From Desulfoprunum sp. (lineage in GTDB: Bacteria; Desulfobacterota; Desulfobulbia; Desulfobulbales; Desulfocapsaceae), in NCBI GenBank assembly GCA_030696435.1, contig JAUYSF010000469.1, positions 1 to 9,034 on the forward strand: a stretch of DNA of 9,034 nt, read 5' to 3'. The notes beneath the pieces were generated by a model. That model had not been told where the DNA came from and did not search any database. It saw only the letters and a program-made list of their open reading frames with translations. Positions within the stretch are counted from its first letter, which is position 1. Every line of letters begins with the position of its first letter. Positions 1 through 6,213 of the stretch are shown here, piece by piece. A program made the position numbers and the translations under genes.

Positions 1-611
1 AGGTTCTTGGCGATCTGCTGGGCCGCGCCGGGATAGTCCTCCACCGGGAAGGCGCCGGGCGTGAAGACGTAGGTGTGGATGGGGATGTTCTCGATCTCGG
101 CCACTTTCATGTAGTAGAGCGCGTTGGCGTTGCCCCAGGGCTTGATGGACCCGCCATTGCGGAATTCCTGGCCGTGGCCTTTCTCCTGGCCGATGACCAT
201 CACCGGCTGGTGCACGGTCTTCTTGCCCATGCGCCGGGCGATGGTGGCCCGGGCGATGAGCATGCCCGGATCAATGCTCCACTCGTCCTGCCCGCCGATC
301 TCAGCGTAGTTGTCGTAGACGTTTTCCAGGATGTCCTTGAGGCTGAAACGCTGGATGCTGCGGACGATACGCACCCGTTCCATGGGCGTGAGCTGCTCTT
401 CGGCGCGTTCCTCAAGAAAGCATATCGATTCATTGAGCTTTTTGATTTCAGCCGAGAGTTCCTCCACCGTGTGATCGTAGACGGTCTGTTTGAGCCGGTC
501 GCAGGTGCTTTTGAAGCCGTCCAGATTCCCCCAGGTCGTATAATCCTTGACCTGCAGCAGGTAATTGATCCGTTCTTCGATTTTATGGAGCTGTTTTAAT
601 TGTTCATTCAT
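1..611 (-). CDS. Acetyl-CoA carboxylase carboxyltransferase, AccA-like N-terminal part (partial)
   Basis: This gene reads leftward and its 3' end lies outside the window; 203 codons are visible. The protein should be the carboxyltransferase half of an acyl-CoA (probably acetyl-CoA) carboxylase, moving CO2 from carboxybiotin to the acyl-CoA in the cytoplasm. The first ~85 residues are charged and helical, as in AccA. The crotonase-like core then follows AccA block by block: PVMVIGQEKGHG, then NGGSIKPWGNANALYYMKVAE, then IPIHTYVFTPGAFP and GAAQQIAKNL, against VMIIGHQKG, GYRKALRLMQMAE, PIITFIDTPGAYP and SEAIARNL in E. coli AccA as I recall it. The usual DTPGAYPG reads FTPGAFPVED here, so it is a divergent member. 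It begins 30 nt after the biotin carboxylase stop, so the two are probably co-transcribed. The start is uncertain: ATG at 611 and an in-frame ATG at 626 are both possible, and neither has a good Shine-Dalgarno sequence. Whether an AccD-like domain is fused at the C-terminus cannot be seen. Confidence 0.8.
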   Translation of the reverse strand, partial: MNEQLKQLHKIEERINYLLQVKDYTTWGNLDGFKSTCDRLKQTVYDHTVEELSAEIKKLNESICFLEERAEEQLTPMERVRIVRSIQRFSLKDILENVYDNYAEIGGQDEWSIDPGMLIARATIARRMGKKTVHQPVMVIGQEKGHGQEFRNGGSIKPWGNANALYYMKVAEIENIPIHTYVFTPGAFPVEDYPGAAQQIAKN

Positions 612-641
612 AGAAGTATGATTCATCCGGCTGCCGTGGTC

Positions 642-2057
642 TTAGAAAGCGAGCAGGCGATCCAGATTGGTTTTGAGGTAATTCAGGTTGGTGATAATGG
701 GGTTTTCGCCGGCGTCTTTACCGCGGATGATCACCTCATCGATGAACTGGGCCGCCCTGGCTTTAGCATCATCCATGGAGTCACCCCAGACAAGAGCGAG
801 GGCCAGATTGGGGTCGAAGTCGCTGGGGATGATATAGGGGCGGTCAAAGGGGACGTGGGTATAGACTGCCGACCAGTCGTGTTGGGGAAAACTGAATTCG
901 GTGATGGTGCCAATCCAGGGGGCGAATCCGCGCCGGGTGTCTTCGGCGACAATGCGCAACTCGATTGCGGCCCCGCGAAAATCGACATCGGTCTGGCGGT
1001 AGCCGATCTTTTCGCCAAGCCCGAGTCTGATCTGCTCGCGCAGGAGGTTCGGTTGCTGGTTCTGCAGGTAGCTGATCCGGGCCGAGATATCGTTTTCGAC
1101 CTGGATGCGGGTGTTGACCTCGAGAAGATAGGGCTGGCCGGCACGGGTGACGATCCATTCCCAGGTGCCGACATTATCGTAGTTGACGTGGGCCGCCAGC
1201 TTGAGCGAGTATTCGACGATCTTGTCGAGGACTTGTTTCTCGTCAAAATCATAGTCGAAGCAGGAGCTGTGAAAACCGGGGGCGGCCTCTACCCGTTTCT
1301 GGCGACCAGTCGACTGGATAGTGCAGTTGCGGGTGCCAAAATGTATGCGTTCCCCATGCTTGGAGCAGACCAGTTGGACCTCCAGGTGATTGTAATCACG
1401 AAGACACTGCTCAATCAGGACCCCGCCGTCGCCGAATTGGCGTTTGGCGTAATTCTGCAGTTGTCGGTAGACACGGCGGAACTGCTCGATCTCGGTGACC
1501 TCTTCAATACCCATGCCACCACCGCCTGCTGCGGCCTTGACCAGGATCGATGGGTTGGCGACACCGTCGGCCTCTTGGGTCTCCAGGAGTCTTCTGGCGA
1601 TTTCTTCGGCCTCCATCTCGTTGTAGATAGGAGTGTCGGTGCCGGGGATAGTGGGGATACCGAGCTGGTTGGCGATCCGTTTGGTGTTGATCTTGTCGCC
1701 GAGATTTTTGATGACCTCCCAGTTCGGACCGATAAAGGTCAGTGCCCGGTCACGGATGGTTGCTCGGCGGGCGAAGCGGTAGTCTTCCGAGAAAAAACCG
1801 TATCCGGGGTGGATGGCGGTGCAGCCGGTATGATCGGCCACCGCAAAGATGTCATTGGGTTCGGTGTAACTTGTGATGCGCCAGGCGTTCTGCTCCTGGC
1901 CGCTCGTTATATTGCGCTGCACGTGTTCGGAGTCTTTATCGGCGTCGGTATAGACGACGACATAGTCGAGGCCGAGATCCTTGCAGGCATTCATGATCCG
2001 GATGGCGATCTCGCCCCGGTTCGCGATGAGAACCTTTCCTTCCAAACTGTTCCTCAT
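642..2057 (-). CDS. Biotin carboxylase subunit of acyl-CoA carboxylase (divergent AccC type)
   Basis: The 471-residue protein has the length and full architecture of biotin carboxylase, which uses ATP and bicarbonate to carboxylate the biotin of a carrier protein. The N-terminal domain starts with VLIANRGEIAIRI (9-21) and has AIHPGYGFFSED (81-92). The ATP-grasp domain has K122 (LGDK), K174 before the glycine loop GGGGMG (178-183), H224 (HLEVQ), K254 (GRQK), E300 (GTWEW) and the catalytic stretch E313-V-N315-T-R317-I-Q-V-E321. R368 sits in ELRIVAED. All these residues match ATP-, biotin- or bicarbonate-contacting positions known in AccC. Two signatures differ. The usual VEHP after the catalytic arginine is VEND (320-323), and the C-terminal YDSMxxK motif is DFDPNLALA, without the lysine. 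No biotin-attachment domain is present, so the carrier is a separate protein or is fused elsewhere. ATG 2057 follows an in-frame TAA by three codons and has little Shine-Dalgarno sequence. A TTG at codon 5, preceded by GAGGA, is an alternative start. Confidence 0.9.
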   Translation of the reverse strand: MRNSLEGKVLIANRGEIAIRIMNACKDLGLDYVVVYTDADKDSEHVQRNITSGQEQNAWRITSYTEPNDIFAVADHTGCTAIHPGYGFFSEDYRFARRATIRDRALTFIGPNWEVIKNLGDKINTKRIANQLGIPTIPGTDTPIYNEMEAEEIARRLLETQEADGVANPSILVKAAAGGGGMGIEEVTEIEQFRRVYRQLQNYAKRQFGDGGVLIEQCLRDYNHLEVQLVCSKHGERIHFGTRNCTIQSTGRQKRVEAAPGFHSSCFDYDFDEKQVLDKIVEYSLKLAAHVNYDNVGTWEWIVTRAGQPYLLEVNTRIQVENDISARISYLQNQQPNLLREQIRLGLGEKIGYRQTDVDFRGAAIELRIVAEDTRRGFAPWIGTITEFSFPQHDWSAVYTHVPFDRPYIIPSDFDPNLALALVWGDSMDDAKARAAQFIDEVIIRGKDAGENPIITNLNYLKTNLDRLLAF

Positions 2058-2312
2058 GTGGTATAATTAGGAGTCGTAAGGAAATAGTCATTAAGTTGCT
2101 TACTATTTCGTTACGGCTCATTATGCCGGTGATGGCATGTCAATAGTACAATTTTTATTGAACGACGGCTTAGCTGGCGGTTGATATGTATGAAAATAGT
2201 GTCCTGACCCGGGGGAAAACAGAATGTGATCGGGCTGAGCAGGGAATAAACCGGGCTTACTATAGTCATGCCGGATCAATTAGAAAAGAAAAAAGATACG
2301 TTGTCGTGCTCC

Positions 2313-2337
2313 GGCCTTGCAGGGCGGGCCTTGCAGG
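2313..2337 (+). repeat. 11-bp direct repeat, GGCCTTGCAGG twice
   Basis: GGCCTTGCAGG occurs at 2313-2323 and again at 2327-2337 with three bases between, giving a 14-nt period. It lies in the corC upstream region. The spacing is too short for DNA-helix phasing of a typical tandem operator, so I draw no function from it. Confidence 0.7.
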
Positions 2338-2409
2338 AGAAGGCGGCGCTTTTTTCGCTTGCCGGATCGATCAGCATCTCGCGTGCAACTGGAGAAAATG
2401 CAGTGCCGG

Positions 2410-2440
2410 CAGGCCGGCTGTATTGCTTTTTGCCGGCCTG
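2410..2440. repeat. 9-bp perfect inverted repeat upstream of corC (possible hairpin)
   Basis: CAGGCCGGC (2410-2418) and GCCGGCCTG (2432-2440) are exact reverse complements around a 13-nt loop containing five T. The 9-bp GC-rich stem should be very stable in RNA. It ends 77 nt before the corC ATG. No T-run follows the stem, so it is not a classical intrinsic terminator. A further GCCGGC at 2405-2410 could pair with the right arm instead of the left one. It could be a leader hairpin of the corC-lnt transcript or a binding site; the sequence alone does not decide. Confidence 0.6.
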
Positions 2441-2517
2441 ATGATAATTATCTGAGGATTGTCAGGAGAAGATCATCCTCCGCCAAGAACAAAACCGGCC
2501 GTGTGAGAAAGAATCAC

Positions 2518-3435
2518 ATGGCCTCCAACCACGAAGTATCTACACCTGAAACACGCATGGAAACTGAAAAAATATCTGATCAGCAGGAATTTGCTGAGCG
2601 GAAAGGCGTTTTGAAGCGCTTGATGGCCCTCGTTCCCTTCGGTCGCCCTGAAACGACAGAGGATCTTGAACAGGAGATCCAGGATCTGCTTGAAGAAGGA
2701 GAAGAACAGGGCTTGATTAGCAGTATGGAAGAGAAGATGATCAATTCCATATTCGACTTCCGGGACACGCTGGCCACTGAGATCATGACACCGGCTGCCG
2801 AGGTGGTTGATTTTAATGAATCTTCTTCGCTCTCTGAGCTCGTTGATCTGGTCATTGAAAACGGCTTCACCCGCATCCCGGTCTATCGAGGCAATGCCGA
2901 TCGGGTCATCGGTATTATCCATGCCAAGGATCTCTTGAGGATCTGCGCAAGGCCCCAGGTGGGACCTGTAACACTTGAGGGCCTTCTGCGGCCGGTCTAT
3001 TTCATTCCGGAAAACAAGCCGATAGTTGACCTGCTTCGGGAATTCCAGAAACGCAAGGCCCATATGGCCATGGTGACGGACGAGTTTGGGGCGATCCGCG
3101 GCCTTATCACTCTTGAGGATATCGTTGAGGAAATCGTTGGTGAGATAGACGATGAGTACGATGACGACCAGGACAAGCTCGAAGCCATTGATGACAATAC
3201 CATCCTGGTCCACGCCCGGGTTGATCTTGAGAAGGTTGAAGAACATTTTGACCTGAAGCTGCCGGAAGGTCCTTATGTCTCGATCGGTGGTCTGGTCATC
3301 CATATCCTCGGGCGTCTCGGACAGGTCGGCGATCTGGTTGAGGTCTGCGGCCTGCGTTTTGCCATCAAGGGTGCCAGTAAGCGCCGAATAAAAATGATTG
3401 AGATCAGTCGCCTGCCGCAAGAGGGCTCACTGTAA
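2518..3435 (+). CDS. corC: CorC/YbeX-type CBS-domain protein
   Basis: The 305-residue protein matches cytosolic CorC (YbeX) of enterobacteria in length and domain order. Two CBS domains span about residues 86-145 and 150-210, with EIMTP at 88-92, FTRIPVY at 117-123, and TDEFG (187-191) followed by GLITLEDIVEEIVGEI (195-210). A CorC/HlyC C-terminal domain (about 222-300) follows, including PYVSIGGLV. No membrane segment is visible, so it lacks the CNNM transporter domain of larger homologues. The family is linked to Mg2+/Co2+ efflux and envelope ion homeostasis, and CBS pairs commonly bind adenine nucleotides; the exact role here is inferred. I chose ATG 2518. The frame is open further upstream (to 2317 and beyond), but that part is low-complexity and unlike the family. 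GTG 2503 is an alternative. The Shine-Dalgarno sequence is weak (GAGAAAG). The stop codon overlaps the lnt start by one base (TAATG), indicating translational coupling. Confidence 0.92.
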   Translation: MASNHEVSTPETRMETEKISDQQEFAERKGVLKRLMALVPFGRPETTEDLEQEIQDLLEEGEEQGLISSMEEKMINSIFDFRDTLATEIMTPAAEVVDFNESSSLSELVDLVIENGFTRIPVYRGNADRVIGIIHAKDLLRICARPQVGPVTLEGLLRPVYFIPENKPIVDLLREFQKRKAHMAMVTDEFGAIRGLITLEDIVEEIVGEIDDEYDDDQDKLEAIDDNTILVHARVDLEKVEEHFDLKLPEGPYVSIGGLVIHILGRLGQVGDLVEVCGLRFAIKGASKRRIKMIEISRLPQEGSL

Positions 3436-5000
3436 TGGCCTCGATGCTCAAGACTGCTCTCCCTCTCTCTCTGGTATCGGGCCTGCTGCTGGCGCTGTCC
3501 TTTCCCGGGGGGCCGGCACTCTGGCCTCTGCTCTTTGTCGCCTTTGTGCCTCTGCTCCTGACTGTACAGAAGGGGACCGGCAGGCAGGCCTTGTGGTGTG
3601 GTCTTGCGACCGGATTTGTGCACTTTGTCCTGTTGCTCTATTGGATTATTATTGTCCTTGGGCGTTATGGTGGCCTGCCTTGGTTTATTTCTTTACCAGC
3701 CCTTGTGCTCCTGGCCTTCTATATGGCTCTGTACGTCGCTATCTTTGCAGGCGGCGCCCGTTTGCTTCTGCGCTCCAAGGCACCCTTAGCTGCTCTCTGG
3801 GCATTGCCGGCGCTCTGGGTGGGGCTGGACTGGCTGCGTGGGGCTCTGTTCAGCGGCTTTCCCTGGATGGATCCCGGTTATGGTCTCTGGCAGCAGCCAA
3901 TGTTTATCCAGACGGCCGACCTCTTCGGGCATCACGGGATTACCTTTATAATCGTGCTGGTCAATTCCCTGGTGGCCATCTTGGTGAACTGGCAGGGGAG
4001 ATTTGGCAAAAAAGGGTGGATTTGGCCGACCGCTTCCGTCCTCCTGCTTCTTATTACGGTTGGCGGCTATTCCCTGGAGCGCTGGCAGCAAATCGAAAAG
4101 GAGCTTGTTCTAGCAGATCACCTGCCTGTCGGGATAGTCCAGGGCAATATCGATCAGAGTATCAAGTGGTCTCCGGCACAACAGGAGAAGACTGTTGCCG
4201 GCTATGTCCAGCAGACTGCCTCGTTCTTTACACCCGCAAAGAACGGTCCGAGGCCGACCCTTGTGGTCTGGCCGGAGACGGCGCTGCCCTTTTATCCCGC
4301 CGATAATCCACTCGTCGAAGAGTTACGCGCTTTGAGCGGCCAGTACGATATGGCCCTCCTAACCGGCGCCCCCTGGTATGAGGTTGTTGATCGCACCAAT
4401 CGCACATTCAAGTATTTCAACAGTGCCCTGCTGTTGGCGCCGACCGGCGAATTTGTCGGCCGTTACGAAAAGAGCCACCTGGTTCCTTTCGGTGAATACG
4501 TGCCCTTGAAGCCTTTCCTGCCCTTTCTCGCCCCTCTTGTCGAATCGGTGGGCGATTTTTCTCCGGGCACCGTTGAGCAGCCGCTGGTATGGCAAAAGGC
4601 CCGGATTGGGGCGCTGATCTGTTTTGAGAGCATCTTCCCCGATATCGCCCGAAAATGGGTACAGGCGGGGGCGAATGTACTTGTCAATTTGACCAATGAT
4701 GCCTGGTATGGTAAATCCAGTGCCCCTTACCACAGTCTGGCCATGAGCGTCTTTCGTTCGGTGGAGACCAGGCGGAGTCTGGTGCGGTCGGCCAATACCG
4801 GGTTCTCAGGTTTTGTTGACCCCTTGGGCAGAGTGCAGTTGTGTTCCGGGCTTTTTGAGCCCTGGGCCGCATCGGCCGAGGTGGCTCTGCGGGATGAAGT
4901 GACCTTCTGGGTCCGCTATGGCTTTCTTTTCGCCCCGTTCTGCCTGGTGGTATCGGCTCTTCTGATCGTGGCGGTGAGGCGCAGGAGCAATACAGATTGA
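3435..5000 (+). CDS. lnt: Apolipoprotein N-acyltransferase
   Basis: Lnt adds the third acyl chain, from phospholipid, to the N-terminal cysteine of diacylated lipoproteins at the periplasmic face of the inner membrane. The 521-residue length is typical. About the first 215 residues are hydrophobic and form several membrane segments, and one more closes the protein at about 490-514, followed by a basic tail (VRRRSN). Between them lies a carbon-nitrogen hydrolase (nitrilase) domain starting near GIVQGNID (233-240). Its catalytic triad is visible: E281 in VVWPETALP, K346 in YEKSHLVPFGEYVP and C396 in ICFESIFP. NLTNDAWYG (418-426) and the glycine/asparagine-rich SANTGFSGF are also as in the family. 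Translation appears coupled to corC through the TAATG overlap, which reproduces the ybeX-lnt arrangement of E. coli. No lesion or missing key residue is seen. Confidence 0.96.
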   Translation: MASMLKTALPLSLVSGLLLALSFPGGPALWPLLFVAFVPLLLTVQKGTGRQALWCGLATGFVHFVLLLYWIIIVLGRYGGLPWFISLPALVLLAFYMALYVAIFAGGARLLLRSKAPLAALWALPALWVGLDWLRGALFSGFPWMDPGYGLWQQPMFIQTADLFGHHGITFIIVLVNSLVAILVNWQGRFGKKGWIWPTASVLLLLITVGGYSLERWQQIEKELVLADHLPVGIVQGNIDQSIKWSPAQQEKTVAGYVQQTASFFTPAKNGPRPTLVVWPETALPFYPADNPLVEELRALSGQYDMALLTGAPWYEVVDRTNRTFKYFNSALLLAPTGEFVGRYEKSHLVPFGEYVPLKPFLPFLAPLVESVGDFSPGTVEQPLVWQKARIGALICFESIFPDIARKWVQAGANVLVNLTNDAWYGKSSAPYHSLAMSVFRSVETRRSLVRSANTGFSGFVDPLGRVQLCSGLFEPWAASAEVALRDEVTFWVRYGFLFAPFCLVVSALLIVAVRRRSNTD

Positions 5001-5001
5001 T

Positions 5002-5017
5002 CATCCTTTCGGGGATG
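5002..5017 (+). other. Weak hairpin after lnt
   Basis: CATCC (5002-5006) and GGATG (5013-5017) can pair around a six-base loop, with a wobble and one more pair outside. A T6 run occurs only about 45 nt further on, so this is not a convincing terminator. The 80 nt between lnt and prfB otherwise contain AT-rich sequence with no promoter I would assign. Confidence 0.2.
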
Positions 5018-5080
5018 GTGATGTATGTTGTTGTAATATATGGTTGTTATCAGTTAATTCTTTTTTGAGTGGGATTCTCT

Positions 5081-6194
5081 ATGTCTTCTTTAGATACCGG
5101 CGCTGCTGTTTCGAAACAAAAAATCACTGAAATCAAGGATCGCTTACTGGCCCTGAAGGAGCATCTTTGACGTTGCCCGCAAAAAGGATGAACTGGAGCG
5201 TCTGGAACGCCAGACGCTTGCCCCCAACTTCTGGAATGATGCGGCGCTAGCCCAGAGAATAAATAGAGAACATGGGCAGTTACAGGATATCATCAAGACC
5301 TGGGAAGGGAAATGGCATGATCTGGAGGAGATTGATCTCCTGCTCGATATGGGTATGGAGGAGAATGACAGCGATACCTTCAACGAGGTCGCGCATCGGC
5401 TGAGTGATCTTTATGACACGATAGCCGTGGCCGAAGTCGAGTGCATGTTCGGCGGCGAGCACGACACCTGCAATGCCATCCTCACCATCCATGCCGGGGC
5501 CGGGGGGACCGAAGCCCAGGACTGGGTCGGCATTCTCCTGCGCATGTATTTGCGCTGGGCGGAAGATAAGGGCTTCCGGGCCGATATCCTCGACATCTTG
5601 CCCGGTGACGAGGCCGGCACCAAGAGTGTTACTATCCTCATTCAGGGGCGCAATGCCTATGGCTATATGCGCTCTGAGTTGGGCATCCATCGGCTGGTGC
5701 GGATCTCTCCCTTTGACACCAGCGGTCGCCGGCATACCTCCTTTGCCTCGGTCATGGTGATGCCGGAGCTGGACGATACGGTTGATATCGATGTGGACGA
5801 AAAGGATATACGTATTGATACCTTCCGGGCCAGTGGCTCTGGCGGCCAGCACGTCAACAAAACCGACTCGGCGATCCGCATCACCCATATGCCCTCGGGT
5901 ATCGTCGTTCAATGTCAGAACGAGCGTTCCCAACACCGTAACAAGGATACGGCCATGAAGATGCTGATCTCCCGTCTCTATGAACTGGAGAAGGAGAAGA
6001 AGGCCGCAGAGCAGGAAGGGCTCGGCGGGGTCAAAAAGGAGATCGCCTGGGGCAGTCAGATCCGATCCTATATCCTGCAGCCCTATCGGTTGATCAAGGA
6101 TCACCGTACCGATTATGAGGTGGGCAATGTCGATGCGGTCCTCGACGGCAATCTCGATCCGTTTATCAAGGCCTTCCTGCTCTGGCAGAAATAA
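5081..6194 (+). CDS. prfB: Peptide chain release factor 2, expressed by programmed +1 frameshift
   Basis: RF2 recognises UGA and UAA in the ribosomal A site and triggers peptide release. The gene is read in two frames: 29 codons from ATG 5081, an in-frame TGA at 5168-5170, then 341 codons in the +1 frame from GAC 5169, giving 370 residues, close to the 365 of E. coli RF2. The stop-codon recognition tripeptide S209-P210-F211 is present in ISPFDTSGRR, the SPF that distinguishes RF2 from RF1 (PxT). The catalytic G254-G255-Q256 lies in SGSGGQHVN. The N-terminal helical domain starts just after the shift (DVARKKDELERLERQ). The C-terminus ends at LLWQK. The upstream Shine-Dalgarno sequence is poor (GAGTGGGA), and an in-frame GTG at 5069 is a possible alternative start. 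A gene finder that ignores the shift would call only a shortened protein from 5349. This is not a broken gene. Confidence 0.96.
5156..5171 (+). promoter_or_regulatory. prfB programmed +1 frameshift site
   Basis: The site reads AAGGAG-CAT-CTT-TGA-C. An internal Shine-Dalgarno-like AAGGAG (5156-5161) is separated by exactly three bases from the slippery CTT, followed by the poor terminator TGA-C. This is the same geometry as the well-studied E. coli site (AGGGGG-TAT-CTT-TGA-C). When RF2 is scarce, the ribosome pauses at UGA and slips from CUU to UUU, continuing at GAC, so RF2 controls its own synthesis. Confidence 0.95.
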
Positions 6195-6213
6195 GGCGGA
6201 AGATTTTTCATAG

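Larger units (their letters stand above)
2058..2517. other. Divergent intergenic region between carboxylase operon and corC
   Basis: This 460-nt stretch lies between two divergently read transcription units, so it should hold both promoters and both leaders. A perfect TTGACA lies on the minus strand at 2143-2138, but no acceptable -10 follows at 15-19 nt. Downstream of it on that strand is a small inverted repeat, ATGCC (2123-2127) and GGCAT (2134-2138). On the plus strand, TATAGT (2261-2266) and GATAAT (2443-2448) resemble -10 boxes but lack a matching -35. The second lies inside a 10-bp perfect palindrome, GATAATTATC (2443-2452). The right half is rich in GCCGG motifs, listed separately as repeats. 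Short reading frames here show no conserved features and no good ribosome binding sites. Confidence 0.6.

Noticed and set aside
75..599. 174-codon plus-strand open frame at the left edge
   Set aside because: The minus strand encodes a clear AccA-like sequence here, so this is its shadow.
600..2066. 488-codon plus-strand open frame opposite the biotin carboxylase
   Set aside because: It is a shadow of the minus-strand gene, whose motifs are complete. The antisense translation shows no family features, and its length follows from GC-biased codons.
2115..2143. Sigma70 promoter for the carboxylase operon based on TTGACA on the minus strand
   Set aside because: The -35 hexamer is perfect, but the best -10-like sequence (CATAAT) is only 12 nt away and nothing suitable lies at 16-18 nt.
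2268..2441. 57-codon plus-strand frame from ATG 2268 (and an overlapping 89-codon frame from 2186)
   Set aside because: No Shine-Dalgarno sequence precedes either start, composition is low-complexity and repeat-rich, and the frames contradict each other.
2473..3420. 315-codon minus-strand open frame opposite corC
   Set aside because: The plus strand encodes complete CBS and CorC domains; the antisense frame has no recognisable domain.
5081..5170. prfB as a pseudogene with premature TGA at codon 30
   Set aside because: The CTT-TGA-C context with AAGGAG three bases upstream is the conserved programmed frameshift site, and the +1 frame continues intact.
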